From a virus: 23,059 bases of DNA. Position numbers and translations under genes: made by a program. The notes below the pieces were generated by a model. It was not told where the DNA came from and did no database searches. It saw nothing but the letters and a program-made list of their open reading frames with translations. The stretch lies in IMG/VR virus record IMGVR_UViG_3300028025_000239, positions 1-23,059 of that record; one strand, given 5' to 3'. Shown in pieces: positions 6,240-15,176 of this stretch. The first letter of the stretch is position 1, and each line of letters opens with the position of its first letter.

Positions 6240-6811
6240 AATATGACCCACCTTTGTGTTGAAGGAATTGTTACCGTTACCCCTGAGTTTACTGTAATTG
6301 GGCCTACCGATTCAGCATTTTTTCCAGTAGAAAGCGTGTAATTTGTTGTTACCGTTACACCGTTTTCAACGAAAACTTCGTCACCGCCACCACCAGTAGC
6401 ACCACCGCCTAATTGACCCCATGCACCGCCTTGGTAGCCTTCAAATTGTGAAGTGTCTGTGTTGTAGCGGATTTCACCGTTTACTGGGCTTACTGGTCGT
6501 TGTGCTGTAGTTCCTTTTGGAATCAGCATAAAGCCTGTACCTGTAAATACAGGGTTTACAAAAGCAGTAGTAAATTGGGTGTATTCAACAGCATCACCAG
6601 CTACCGAACCTGCAACTAAATTAACCGCTTTATGGGTATTTAAGTCTAAATTACCCGTCATTGGGGTTTGGCCGTCTGCCGCTACTGAATCAGTAAGAGC
6701 AGCAGCCAAGTCATTCATGGTGTTATTTGCCCATGATGAACTAATCGTAGTTTGGGTTACTACTGGATTACCTGCAGGGAGCGAATAAACTCCCGATCCG
6801 TTTCTTGACAT
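6236..6811 (-). CDS. tail fibre protein with modular repeats and RWVIL C-terminus
   Basis: 191 residues in three recognisable modules. Residues 1-60 (SRNGSGVYSLPAGNPVVTQT, then WANNTMNDLAAALTDS) are a frequent phage fibre head. Residues 97-138 hold the IPKGTTAQRPVSPVNGEIRY and GYQGGAWGQLGGG module seen in many fibres. Residues 145-191 form a beta-strand tail ending SVGPITVNSGVTVTIPSTQR-WVIL. The same tail closes the 745-residue protein encoded at 19423-21660. The protein is short for a fibre, so it may be an adaptor or a tip protein. ATG 6811 overlaps the previous stop as TAATG. Confidence 0.82.
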   Translation of the reverse strand: MSRNGSGVYSLPAGNPVVTQTTISSSWANNTMNDLAAALTDSVAADGQTPMTGNLDLNTHKAVNLVAGSVAGDAVEYTQFTTAFVNPVFTGTGFMLIPKGTTAQRPVSPVNGEIRYNTDTSQFEGYQGGAWGQLGGGATGGGGDEVFVENGVTVTTNYTLSTGKNAESVGPITVNSGVTVTIPSTQRWVIL

Positions 6812-8607
6812 TATTTTTTCCCTTTTCTTAATTCTTCTGCCAGTTTTTCAGGCGTGAAATTAATGGCTTCCTGCACTTGTTTGCTTAATTTCTTCTTTTC
6901 TAACGCTTCTGATCCTACTTCAACCATTGGGCCTGCAAGCGGCATTTTATTCAATAATTTGTTCAAAACTTTATCGACTGCGCTTGAAGTATTAGAAGTG
7001 TTTGTGCCTCTAACTGGTGAATTAATAGCAATTACAGTATCTCGTAAGTTTCTAATTTCTTGTGCGCCAGCTTTTCCAAGTAAATAATCTAATTTGCCTG
7101 ATTTATCAAGGTTTTTAACTATTACATCGAATTGTTTAGGATTAAAGGTGCGCTGACCTAAAGAATCGGTTTCAATGTTGCTGGTAATTGCATTTCTAAG
7201 GTTTTCAATAGTTTGCCCTTTAAGTTCTGCCCAAGCCTGCTGACCTTTTTCGGTCTTTTTAAGGGTATACCCTAAAGATTTTAAGCTATCTAAATCAGCT
7301 TGCATTACAGACTTGTCAAACACCTTTTCCAAAGCAACAACTCTGTCGTTAGAATTTGGTTTTTTGCTCAACAAATCATCAATTAAACCAATGTTTTCAA
7401 ACTCATTGGCAAATTTAGTTCTCAACCTTCTTGCTTCTTTAAATAGATCGCCACCAGCGTTTTGTGTAGCCGTATCAATCATTGTTTTAATATCGCCACC
7501 AAACGCCATGTTGCTAGGAGTATCGCCTGATAGCCTATTGACCATTTTGCGCACTTCTTCTACTTCATTTAAAGTCATTTCACCGTTTTTGGCTAGTTGA
7601 TTTAACTTTATTTTTGCGGCATTTATAACTGGAGCATTAGTGGCTTCAGCTTCCATAGTGTCAAGTTGGTTAATAATTCCTTGAACATTAACTTTTTGCT
7701 GACCTTCTTCCGATGCTCTAGCAGTTGTGTAAGCACTTTTGTAAGCATTTTTAGCTTTATTGGCAGATTCTCTTAAAGCGGCATCTACAACTTCACCAGT
7801 AGGTCTAAAATAGAATGGATTAGCTACTTTTGCGCCTGTAGCATCTACATAAGCATCTAAGTTTTGACCAATTTGCGTATTTCTTAGTTCTTGAGCGGCA
7901 ATTAACGGTCTACCCACATCTTCAGGGTAAGTTTTCATTGTTTCAACTTCAAACTGTTGTTGCCCTAAATCACGGGTTGCTTGACCTTTGCTGAGTTTAA
8001 TAGGCACTCGTAGTTGTTCTGCCATTTGCGCTCTTACAACTGCATTTGGCACTTCTGCTGCGCCTGCGCCCGACATGGTAGACATTGGCGGTTCAGGCTG
8101 ACGCAGAACTTGTGCAATGCGTGGGCCAACATCTTGTACTGTTTGTGCTGCTTGTCTTACCTGAGTAGGAGTTCCACCTGCTGCCCTTGCATAGCTTGGC
8201 AACATACCAACGCTAGGAATAACAGGGGGTAATTTACTGGCTTCAAACACATTACCCATACTTTGAAGTATGTCTTGGCTTACAGGGCTTGTAGGCTGGT
8301 ATTGAAAGCGTTGTGCAAATTCAGGGCTATCAACACGCTTACTAGTGCCTTGCCGTATGTTTTCTATAGCACCCGCACCTACCCCTAAAAATGGTGCGGC
8401 TGCGCCTGTAACGATAGCTGCTGGCACTTCGTATACAGCCTTTACCCGATCCATCATGGTACGGGGCGGTTCTTGTACTACAGGTGGGTTTGGAACTGAA
8501 CCAACTACGGTAGGAACATCGCTGGTAATGATGTTGCCTTGATCTATAACAAAGCCAGCGGGTAAACCGCTTTTTTCTTCAAGTACAAATCCTTTTGGAA
8601 GTGCCAT
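6811..8607 (-). CDS. ejection or internal virion protein (large helical)
   Basis: 598 residues. It starts with a tandem motif, LPKGFVLEE and LPAGFVID, which I associate with phage internal-virion or DNA-ejection proteins. A hydrophobic patch near residues 60-85 (AAIVTGAAAPFLGVGAGAI) could insert into membranes. The rest is mostly alpha-helical, including VPIKLSKGQATRD, LGQQQFEVETMKTYPED and many Lys/Glu-rich helices to the end. In podoviruses such proteins are packed in the capsid and pass into the cell to form a DNA channel. The placement after other ejection candidates and before the fibres fits. Catalytic activity (for example a transglycosylase) is not visible. Confidence 0.75.
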   Translation of the reverse strand: MALPKGFVLEEKSGLPAGFVIDQGNIITSDVPTVVGSVPNPPVVQEPPRTMMDRVKAVYEVPAAIVTGAAAPFLGVGAGAIENIRQGTSKRVDSPEFAQRFQYQPTSPVSQDILQSMGNVFEASKLPPVIPSVGMLPSYARAAGGTPTQVRQAAQTVQDVGPRIAQVLRQPEPPMSTMSGAGAAEVPNAVVRAQMAEQLRVPIKLSKGQATRDLGQQQFEVETMKTYPEDVGRPLIAAQELRNTQIGQNLDAYVDATGAKVANPFYFRPTGEVVDAALRESANKAKNAYKSAYTTARASEEGQQKVNVQGIINQLDTMEAEATNAPVINAAKIKLNQLAKNGEMTLNEVEEVRKMVNRLSGDTPSNMAFGGDIKTMIDTATQNAGGDLFKEARRLRTKFANEFENIGLIDDLLSKKPNSNDRVVALEKVFDKSVMQADLDSLKSLGYTLKKTEKGQQAWAELKGQTIENLRNAITSNIETDSLGQRTFNPKQFDVIVKNLDKSGKLDYLLGKAGAQEIRNLRDTVIAINSPVRGTNTSNTSSAVDKVLNKLLNKMPLAGPMVEVGSEALEKKKLSKQVQEAINFTPEKLAEELRKGKK

Positions 8608-10037
8608 TACTTATTCCCCGCTGGTTTCCAATTAATGCCGCCATCCGTAGATACAATCCGCTGACCCGTTGTTGGGTTGGTAGCGTACATTGGTGCGCCA
8701 ACAGATACTTTGCCAGCTGATCTAACAGCTTCAGTTTTAGCTTCACCTTGCGTTTTTGTGCTGATGCTATCCCAATCACCTTCAGGATAATATTTTTTCT
8801 GCAAATCAATCATTTGATTAATTGTTGCTAAACGAGAAGGAACAGGAATATTTGGATTGCCTAAATCACCAGCCAGTTTTTGGTACAAAATAACATCCAT
8901 TACACCTTGTGGGCCTTCAAACCTTGGCTGCTTCATTGTCAAAGCACCTGACAATAGATTTAATTGTGCATCAGCTTTAGATGCTTCTCCACCGCCACCA
9001 AAGAACTCCCTTGTACCAGTCACAATATTAGACAATCTGCCTGAACTTGGTGCTTCTGAACTTAACAAAGTTGAAGCAGATTTCATCAAATCAAAACTGT
9101 CTTTGGCGTTTCGTTGATTTTTAACCAATTCATCGCTAAATTTAGCTGCTGCTTCTTGGTTAGCTTTTGGTGACAAAGCAGGGTTGTATTGGTATTGCAA
9201 CTGTACGGCAGGTGCAAATTTGTCTTTCGGTGCTTGTGAAGGCGCATTGGCGGCTGGAACGGTAGGAGCATTACCCATTGGCATACCGCCAGCAACAGGA
9301 ACATTGCTTACAGGCATTGGTGCGCCAGCAGGAGCGTTCATTGGTGCGCCCGCAGGCATTCCACCACCAGCACCCATACCTGTGTTGTAGTAAAGGTTTG
9401 CTCTTGAAATAGCTTGATCGCCAGCTTTTAAGTTTAGGCTTGCTCTTTCGTAAGCAGACATTTCAGGCTTAACACCGCCAACTTGGAAAGTGCTAATTGG
9501 GTCAGGTGAATTAACATCAATAACACCTTCACGAGTTTTACCTGTTTTCTCATCGGTAAAGCTGGCTTTTTCCCATTTAGGCCCTTGCGTTAAATTCTTT
9601 ATGCCAACAGCTTGCAATGCAGGGTTAGATGCACTTGCAGCAAACAGATTAGCAGCTTGACGATCAGGCATATTAGACATTAATGGTGCGCCTGTAGGGG
9701 TAGGCCCTGCCATTTCGGTTTGTTTAGGATTAATTAAGTCTTGATATTGGCTTAACTCATCACCGTAACGCTTACGCAATGCAGCGGCTAAATCTAATGC
9801 TTTTTTATCGCCTTGTTCAGCAAGGTCTTTACCTACATAAATATTGGCTAATCTAGCAAGGTTTTGAGTAAATGCAGGGGGGACATATCGACCACTAATC
9901 ATTTGACCTTGTGGCATCTGTTGGCCTTGTGCCATTAGCATTTGCGCCATTTGTTGCTGGCGGTTTAATTGCTGTTGCTGACCTAATATTTCAGGTGGTA
10001 AGTTGCCGCCTAGATTGATTGTTGGTATCGTAGCCAT
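8607..10037 (-). CDS. ejection or internal virion protein with Met/Pro/Ala-rich linker
   Basis: 476 residues from ATG 10037, 2 nt after the upstream gene's TAA begins its tail; an ATG 16 codons earlier lies inside that gene. Residues 18-46 are Gln/Met-rich. Residues 220-271 are a low-complexity linker of Gly, Met, Ala and Pro (GGGMPAGAPMNAPAGAPMP). The C-terminal part has FEGPQGVMDVILYQKLAGDL (373-392) and IDLQKKYYPEGDW, similar to a motif in predicted phage ejection proteins. The final 40 residues (ATNPTTGQRIVSTDGGINW) look like a short beta hairpin. Linker plus helices suggests a flexible capsid-internal protein. Confidence 0.72.
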   Translation of the reverse strand: MATIPTINLGGNLPPEILGQQQQLNRQQQMAQMLMAQGQQMPQGQMISGRYVPPAFTQNLARLANIYVGKDLAEQGDKKALDLAAALRKRYGDELSQYQDLINPKQTEMAGPTPTGAPLMSNMPDRQAANLFAASASNPALQAVGIKNLTQGPKWEKASFTDEKTGKTREGVIDVNSPDPISTFQVGGVKPEMSAYERASLNLKAGDQAISRANLYYNTGMGAGGGMPAGAPMNAPAGAPMPVSNVPVAGGMPMGNAPTVPAANAPSQAPKDKFAPAVQLQYQYNPALSPKANQEAAAKFSDELVKNQRNAKDSFDLMKSASTLLSSEAPSSGRLSNIVTGTREFFGGGGEASKADAQLNLLSGALTMKQPRFEGPQGVMDVILYQKLAGDLGNPNIPVPSRLATINQMIDLQKKYYPEGDWDSISTKTQGEAKTEAVRSAGKVSVGAPMYATNPTTGQRIVSTDGGINWKPAGNK

Positions 10038-10038
10038 A

Positions 10039-10329
10039 TTAGTACATTGCGTATTGATATGCTGGGTCTGTGTAAGCAGGCGCATCAGGCATAGGTTGGC
10101 TGTAATCAGTTACAGGAGCAGGCTTTTTAGGGTCTTGTTTACGCAACATTGCTGCCAATGCCATATTGTCATTTTTACCTTGTCCTAATTGACCAGCAGA
10201 TTGGGTTAAACCTTGACCTTGTTGCATTGCCATATTTTGCATGGCTTGTTGCTGTGCAATATTTTGAAAGTATGGGCTTAGACCGCCTAAATCTTGCGGT
10301 TGCTGCATTTGCATAATGTATGGGTTCAT
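10039..10329 (-). CDS. small Gln/Met-rich virion-associated protein
   Basis: 96 residues, low complexity. Gln and Met are very abundant in residues 5-50 (IAQQQAMQNMAMQQGQG), and the end is Pro/Tyr-rich (MPDAPAYTDPAYQYAMY). It has no cysteine and no membrane segment. It sits between two ejection-type proteins with ATGA and 1-nt junctions, so it probably belongs to the same internal-virion set. The Gln-rich composition resembles the head of the next protein (QQQQLNRQQQMAQMLM). I do not recognise a function. Confidence 0.65.
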   Translation of the reverse strand: MNPYIMQMQQPQDLGGLSPYFQNIAQQQAMQNMAMQQGQGLTQSAGQLGQGKNDNMALAAMLRKQDPKKPAPVTDYSQPMPDAPAYTDPAYQYAMY

Positions 10330-11378
10330 AATTGTCCGTAATCTACGGCTTTGTAGCCGTTATCAAGGGTTATTACAGCATTAGGGTACATAGCTTCTAC
10401 TTCATGCGCCATTACGCCTGTGTGCGTTCCATGCCCTGCTAATGGGTGATCCTTAAATTCGGCTTTGTATTCGTATGTATATACAGGCAAGCCGTTAGGT
10501 AGCCAAGCAATTTGTTTAATGTTTTCTTTAGTGCGAATGTCGGATTTCATAATTCCAGCACCGCCTAAACCGTATAAACCTTCGTTAAAAGCGGCTTGTT
10601 GGGCAACTTTAGAATTAAAATCACCCATTTGGGCGTTGTATTGCATACCAGCCGCACCCAATAAATCAGGGCCACTTGTGGTTGCTTGCTGTGCAGAATT
10701 AACGAATTGTGGGCCTGTTACTTGTGAACCAGTACGCACCGCAGAAAGGGTGTTAAGTGGCTCGTTACGCAGATAAGCCTGCTCTTGCAGGGCAGATTGG
10801 CGGGCTTGCTGACCAACATTAAAGCCTTGAGTGGTAGCACCTAAACGCAAGTCATTTACACGCTGCCCTTGTTGCATCATGGCACGATTATAGGCTTCTG
10901 AACCAATATCAATACCTTTATTAGCTAATTGTTGTTGTAAACGCTGTTCGTCTTGTTCAATTTGTGGCTGTAAACGCTGCATATAAGCGTCTTGAAAAGA
11001 CTGGCTAGGATTAAACCCTGTAGAAGGCAACGCACTTGTATCAAAAGGCGTGTTGAGCATATTCTCAACATAACTTACGCCTTTAGTAGCTACATCGCCT
11101 AGACTGCTACTTATTCGATTTTGATTTTCTAATAATCTTTGTTGATCGGGGCTTAAAGACTGGGTTGCAGTCCAAGTAGGGTTGCCGTATGGGTCTTGAC
11201 CAGTAACGGAGTAATCAAGTCTGCCGTATGGAGTTACTTGATTTACACGGTTTGCAGCCGTAGCCGCTCTTGCCGCATCTAAGTTTCCTGTTGCGGTTTC
11301 CCTAGCTGCTGCTGAATAGTCAGGCGCAGCAGGCGCACTAGCCGCAGGGCCTAATCCTAAAAATCCACCACCACCCAT
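10326..11378 (-). CDS. ejection-type virion protein with C-terminal S74-like chaperone domain
   Basis: 350 residues. The Gly/Ala-rich start MGGGGFLGLGPAASAPAAP is followed by long Gln/Ala helices (RLQPQIEQDEQRLQQQLANK at 135-154, VGQQARQSALQEQAYL). From residue 275 the sequence becomes KSDIRTKENIKQI (278-290), YTYEYK, GVMAHEVEAMYP and KAVDYGQL, the signature of the peptidase S74 (endosialidase-type) intramolecular chaperone. By family knowledge Ser279 would be the nucleophile that cuts after Lys278. S74 modules normally finish fibres and spikes. Here the body is not fibre-like, so the domain may release or trimerise a different virion part. The ATG follows GGGAG at a good distance. Confidence 0.8.
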   Translation of the reverse strand: MGGGGFLGLGPAASAPAAPDYSAAARETATGNLDAARAATAANRVNQVTPYGRLDYSVTGQDPYGNPTWTATQSLSPDQQRLLENQNRISSSLGDVATKGVSYVENMLNTPFDTSALPSTGFNPSQSFQDAYMQRLQPQIEQDEQRLQQQLANKGIDIGSEAYNRAMMQQGQRVNDLRLGATTQGFNVGQQARQSALQEQAYLRNEPLNTLSAVRTGSQVTGPQFVNSAQQATTSGPDLLGAAGMQYNAQMGDFNSKVAQQAAFNEGLYGLGGAGIMKSDIRTKENIKQIAWLPNGLPVYTYEYKAEFKDHPLAGHGTHTGVMAHEVEAMYPNAVITLDNGYKAVDYGQL

Positions 11379-11379
11379 G

Positions 11380-11814
11380 TCATTCTCCCTTATTTAGAGG
11401 GCATCGGATGTTAAGAAACCGACACTCCTCTTTACGCATAGCCATAATCACTAAATCCCCATCCATGTGAGCATCAGGTATTTCGGCTACCACTTTAAAA
11501 CCAAGGTGTCGGTTTAATTTTAAGGCATCTTCATTATCGCCACAAATTTGACCTAGTATAACGCTAACACCTAATTTATTAAAGGGGTAATCAAATACCG
11601 CCCACAAAAAATCCCTACTTGCCCAATCCTCGCCAACGCTGCCAATGTGTATTTCGCAGGCCTTTGGCATAAAGTTGGTATATCCCGCTACTGCTACTAA
11701 ATTACCGTCTTTGAGTTGTCCTATACATTGCGTAGTTTCAGGCAACGGATGGTTCAAAATGCGTACCAGCCAATCGCCCATATACCGTTGGTTTTCAGTA
11801 GTAACTGATCGCAA
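11380..11814 (-). CDS. GNAT-family N-acetyltransferase
   Basis: 144 residues starting at TTG 11814, directly after the preceding TAA and 9 nt downstream of a GGGGG run. The fold is readable: strand LVAVAGYTNF (39-48), strand ACEIHIGSV, helix RDFLWAVFDYPFNKLG, strand VILGQICGDN with DALKLNRHLGFKVVAEIPDA (96-115), which is the classical GNAT motif B end. Substrate is unknown; acetyl-CoA is the donor by family. The classical R/Q-x-x-G-x-G/A loop is not evident, which is common in divergent phage copies. It lies inside the tail and ejection cluster and is probably co-expressed with structural proteins. A cysteine pair (C131, C138) is near the end. Confidence 0.82.
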   Translation of the reverse strand: MRSVTTENQRYMGDWLVRILNHPLPETTQCIGQLKDGNLVAVAGYTNFMPKACEIHIGSVGEDWASRDFLWAVFDYPFNKLGVSVILGQICGDNEDALKLNRHLGFKVVAEIPDAHMDGDLVIMAMRKEECRFLNIRCPLNKGE

Positions 11815-13584
11815 TTACAGAATGCCCCCACGCTCCATTACAAAATCGGTACTTGCCCAATGAAACTCAATGCGCTGAGATACCACATTCATGCTGACTG
11901 AGCCTGCATAGCCTAACCCCGTTACACCCTGCCATATCTTAGTAGTTACCAGTCCACCGCCCCAATTGGCGTTATCCCATGTGTCTAAATCCCATTCGCC
12001 AGTATTTAAAATTGACGGGTTAAATGATATTTGGTTGGTCAAATCTACAGTATCAAAGTCGGTACTTATGCCGCAAAGCACGGTAGGTAAGCCGTTATCC
12101 GTTTGAAGGATTGGGCGTACCAAAGTAAAGCGTTTTTGCTGACCACGACTGTCAAAATAGGAATACGCCTGCTGCACGAATGCTTTTATGTTATTGCCAT
12201 CATCGGCAAAAGTATCGTAAAACCTGCCTACAAAGCCTGTACCGCCAAAATAAATGTCATCACCGCTTAATTCCCAGCAATTTGCGTTGATATTGGTAAA
12301 TCTTGCCCATGATTTCGTAATGTTGTGCATTACATACTGCTCTGAGCCGCCAGTTACGGGTACATTGACGATCAACATATTCTTTTTAGCAAAATAATTC
12401 ATCTGCCAGCCAAAATTAGTCGAATAAAGGTCAGCCGCTTGGCTAATAGCAAAGAAAATCTTGTCAGTAATGTTTACACGGGGATCTAAACGGGTAGATT
12501 GCAAGCCTGCGGATAGCGGTACAAGACCATCTTCCGTCAAAAGTAGCAAATCACCGCCAAACTTAAACAAGCATTTACGAGCAAAAGTCTGCCCAACACT
12601 CCAAATACCAACTAATGCCCAATCATTTGGGTCGGAAGGGTCAGAACCCTTATAAACAGCAACTTCACCGTTAGAAGTAGCAAAAACAGCAAGATCATCT
12701 ACCCCGTAACCAGCGTCAATAGTCCATGTACCCATAGCTTGCAGGTAACCGCCCTTCTTAAATATACCGCCAAGAGGGAACTCGGTTACTGCACCATTAA
12801 TTGAATCTACGGGTAAATACCAAAAGCTAAGACTGTTCTTTTGCACAAAATACAGGCGTTCTTTAAACAGATTGATATGTGCAAACTGATTAGAATTTAA
12901 GCCTGTTATGTAGTATTTGACGGTATAAGTGCCTACGGTTGAAGCATCACCGCTTGGGGCGGTTGCCATCGTGTAGGTAAAAGTATCTGTACCTGTTACG
13001 GTAATACGGTATGCACCGTTGAAATCGGCTGGTACTGCGCCTGCTACCGTAACCGTATTGCCAGTCACTAAACCATGCGCCACAGCCGTTGTAAGGGTCG
13101 CTGTAAGGTTTCCTGTGCCACCCCTTGTAATGCTACTAATTGTCTGTGCGGTGCTTGTAGTGGCTGATCTTGACCATACTGTGCCGTCATATACAACCAT
13201 TGGGTCTACACCGTTTACAGCGGGCATAAATGAGCCACCAGCCGTTGTAATCATGGTATGAATCCACTTGCCATCCGTATTACCAGTAAGGCTTGCAGTT
13301 GCCGTAGAAGTGCTTACATTGTAGATAGTTGTGGCATTAGAGCCAAACATCGTATTACCCGATGGGCTGCTGTAATTCATCAAAGCCAAAACTGCACCTG
13401 AAATGCCAGTTGAAGTCTTAGTAAAGCCTTTACGCAGGGTTACATCGGTAGGTGTAGGAAAGAAATTGACCATCTGAACCGCATCTAGCGGGTTCATTTC
13501 AGCCAAAGAATCCCGTGCATTCCAACCGCCAATAGGGGCAGGCAGGCTAGTAGTAACGGCTCTGCGTTGCTGTGCGACTGCCAT
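11815..13584 (-). CDS. tail stabilisation / tail-tube type protein (beta-propeller-like)
   Basis: 589 residues, beta-rich throughout. The N-terminus has SLPAPIGGWNARDSLAEMNP (13-32) and VNFFPTPTDVTLRKGF (39-54), a podovirus pattern known from packaged-DNA stabiliser (P22 gp10-like) or T7 tail-tube B-like proteins. Residues 146-222 are a Gly/Thr-rich inserted module with HGLVTGNTVTVAG and DTFTYTM, of a type also found in other phage proteins. The body then resumes with repeating blade-like strands (FAHINLFKERLYFV, LAVFATSNGEVAVYKG). It should sit in the short tail between the adaptor ring and the needle or fibres. Exact homology to gp10 cannot be proven by eye. Confidence 0.8.
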   Translation of the reverse strand: MAVAQQRRAVTTSLPAPIGGWNARDSLAEMNPLDAVQMVNFFPTPTDVTLRKGFTKTSTGISGAVLALMNYSSPSGNTMFGSNATTIYNVSTSTATASLTGNTDGKWIHTMITTAGGSFMPAVNGVDPMVVYDGTVWSRSATTSTAQTISSITRGGTGNLTATLTTAVAHGLVTGNTVTVAGAVPADFNGAYRITVTGTDTFTYTMATAPSGDASTVGTYTVKYYITGLNSNQFAHINLFKERLYFVQKNSLSFWYLPVDSINGAVTEFPLGGIFKKGGYLQAMGTWTIDAGYGVDDLAVFATSNGEVAVYKGSDPSDPNDWALVGIWSVGQTFARKCLFKFGGDLLLLTEDGLVPLSAGLQSTRLDPRVNITDKIFFAISQAADLYSTNFGWQMNYFAKKNMLIVNVPVTGGSEQYVMHNITKSWARFTNINANCWELSGDDIYFGGTGFVGRFYDTFADDGNNIKAFVQQAYSYFDSRGQQKRFTLVRPILQTDNGLPTVLCGISTDFDTVDLTNQISFNPSILNTGEWDLDTWDNANWGGGLVTTKIWQGVTGLGYAGSVSMNVVSQRIEFHWASTDFVMERGGIL

Positions 13585-13586
13585 GA

Positions 13587-14489
13587 TTAACTGCCGTAGC
13601 CAGTATCGGGGATGTTAGCCCAGCCAATCAGCACGGCACTTGGGCTAGGTGCGAATGACAAGGTAGCAGAGCCTTTATCGTTAGCTTTGGCAACGCTTAA
13701 ATAGCGACTGTAATCTTGTTGCAATGCGGTAGTGTCAAACGATTTGACTTGGAAATACTTTAATTTGGTCAGCAATACCATAACTGTATCGTCTAATACG
13801 GTTGTGTCGGTATCTGCTGTAAAGCTGTTCTTTACTTGATTTGTTGCGCTTCTTGCCCAACCCTTAGAACGGTATTCAAAACCTAGGTATTCAAGGGTGT
13901 TGTAAGGCGGCCAAATCTGAAACTCATTGCCAAGAATACGCCAACGAACCCGAGGGCCTGTTGAAATATAGCCTGACTTTAGCCATTGCCATTGCTGGGC
14001 ATCAACTGGGCCAAGCATTTGCCAATGTTTTGTCTTATCCCAATGGGTATTGTCTGTAACGGTTTCATAATCAGGCGGTAAGGGATATTTCGTTTTACTG
14101 AAAGTCACAGTACCGCCAACGCTTGTAGCCGAGGCTAACTGGGTAGTCGTTACGGTTGATCCTGAAACTGAATTGACATAGGTATCTTGGGGGATAGCTG
14201 TGCCAACGATTGAGTAGGTATCATCCAAACCTGCGGTATTGGCAACATTTAGCAGGTCATAAGTGCCGTTAATGGTGTCGCAGGTTGTGGTGATAGCTGT
14301 GGTGTAGAAACGGTATTCCAACTCCAATGCTTGCCAATTATGTTCCTTAACAAGGTCATACCCTGCACGGTTCATCAACGCCAAGACTTGTTGCACATCT
14401 TGGTTAGTGTTGCCTTGCACATAAGTAGGTACAGCTAAGTTAAGTTCAGCGGTGACTTGCTGGACTAATTGGAGCATTGTTGATGACAT
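13587..14489 (-). CDS. head-tail adaptor or tail accessory protein
   Basis: 300 residues. The helical start (LQLVQQVTAELNL, DVQQVLALMNRAGYDLVKEH) is followed by a Thr-rich insert (about 68-130, ending VTTTQLASATSVGGTVTFSK). The highly conserved core is LPPDYETVTDNTHWD (137-151), WQMLGPVDAQQWQWLKSG, RWRILGNEFQIWPPY and LGFEYRSKGW. I know this from many podovirus genomes in the position of the head-tail adaptor (P22 gp4-like or T7 gp11-like role). It precedes the stabiliser gene with only a 2-nt gap. The assignment rests on context plus the core pattern. Confidence 0.78.
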   Translation of the reverse strand: MSSTMLQLVQQVTAELNLAVPTYVQGNTNQDVQQVLALMNRAGYDLVKEHNWQALELEYRFYTTAITTTCDTINGTYDLLNVANTAGLDDTYSIVGTAIPQDTYVNSVSGSTVTTTQLASATSVGGTVTFSKTKYPLPPDYETVTDNTHWDKTKHWQMLGPVDAQQWQWLKSGYISTGPRVRWRILGNEFQIWPPYNTLEYLGFEYRSKGWARSATNQVKNSFTADTDTTVLDDTVMVLLTKLKYFQVKSFDTTALQQDYSRYLSVAKANDKGSATLSFAPSPSAVLIGWANIPDTGYGS

Positions 14490-14490
14490 A

Positions 14491-15141
14491 TTAGGCTTCC
14501 TCTGTGGCTACCGTTTTCTGTTTACGGGGTTTCTTTTCACCAACAGCAGCAAGTATAGTTGCCATTTGCTCTTGCATTAAGGCTAACTTCGCTTCCGTTT
14601 CTGCCTTCATTTTAGCAGTTTCTAGTTCCTTTTTGGCAAGTTCTTCTTTCAAAGCGTTAATTTCTGCTTCACGCTTGTCGGTTTCGGCTGCCGTTGTTGC
14701 TAGATTTAAAAATGCCTTTGCCTTGTCACGGAACGCATAGGGTGACATTCCTGCCGCCATACCCATACGCTGTAACTGTTGATCTGAAGCATTTGCAATA
14801 GATTCTACCGTGTGGAACTTCATTGCCCGCATTTCTTCAGCTTGGCTTTTTGATACTAAAGGCCATTCTGATAAAGGCGTTCCAACCACTTCCTCGTCAT
14901 GCGCTCCTACACGGTTCATGTAGTTAGCCCATTGGATCGGAAAGCGTTGTTTATGGCTATTTAGCGCATAAGTGTCAATTTCGGTGAGGGTATCGCCAGC
15001 AACGCAAATATGTACAAAATCAAACTCTTTGAATATTGGTCTGCCAGCTTCTATGGATTCCTGCTCTTGTTGTACGGATTTCTTGTAAAAACGCACCTGT
15101 AAGCGTGAATCTGCTCCTTGTGTATCTGAAGGTAAAGCCAT
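14491..15141 (-). CDS. conserved podovirus structural-region protein with C-terminal coiled coil
   Basis: 216 residues. The core DFVHICVAGDTLTEIDTYAL (41-60), RFPIQWANYMN (66-76) and LSEWPLVSKSQAEEM is a phage family seen beside capsid and adaptor genes. Residues about 150-203 are a strong coiled coil (REAEINALKEELAKKELETA, KMKAETEAKLALMQEQM), ending in a basic KKPRKQKT. ATG 15141 has an AGGAG at 15150-15154. It is the first gene after the terminator at 15177-15210, so its level should be lower than that of the capsid unless readthrough or a hidden promoter supplies it. Function unknown; a completion or assembly role is possible. Confidence 0.75.
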   Translation of the reverse strand: MALPSDTQGADSRLQVRFYKKSVQQEQESIEAGRPIFKEFDFVHICVAGDTLTEIDTYALNSHKQRFPIQWANYMNRVGAHDEEVVGTPLSEWPLVSKSQAEEMRAMKFHTVESIANASDQQLQRMGMAAGMSPYAFRDKAKAFLNLATTAAETDKREAEINALKEELAKKELETAKMKAETEAKLALMQEQMATILAAVGEKKPRKQKTVATEEA

Positions 15142-15176
15142 TTTTAATTCTCCTAAGGTATTAGGTTGTTAAAAGG

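Noticed and set aside
3366-6811. Diversity-generating retroelement acting on the fibre genes
   Set aside because: No reverse transcriptase, template repeat or C-type lectin variable end was seen in the window.
10038-10085. Upstream ATG that would lengthen the 476-residue ejection protein by 16 residues
   Set aside because: The extra part lies within the preceding gene and lacks a ribosome binding site; ATG 10037 fits the tight stop/start spacing used throughout the operon.
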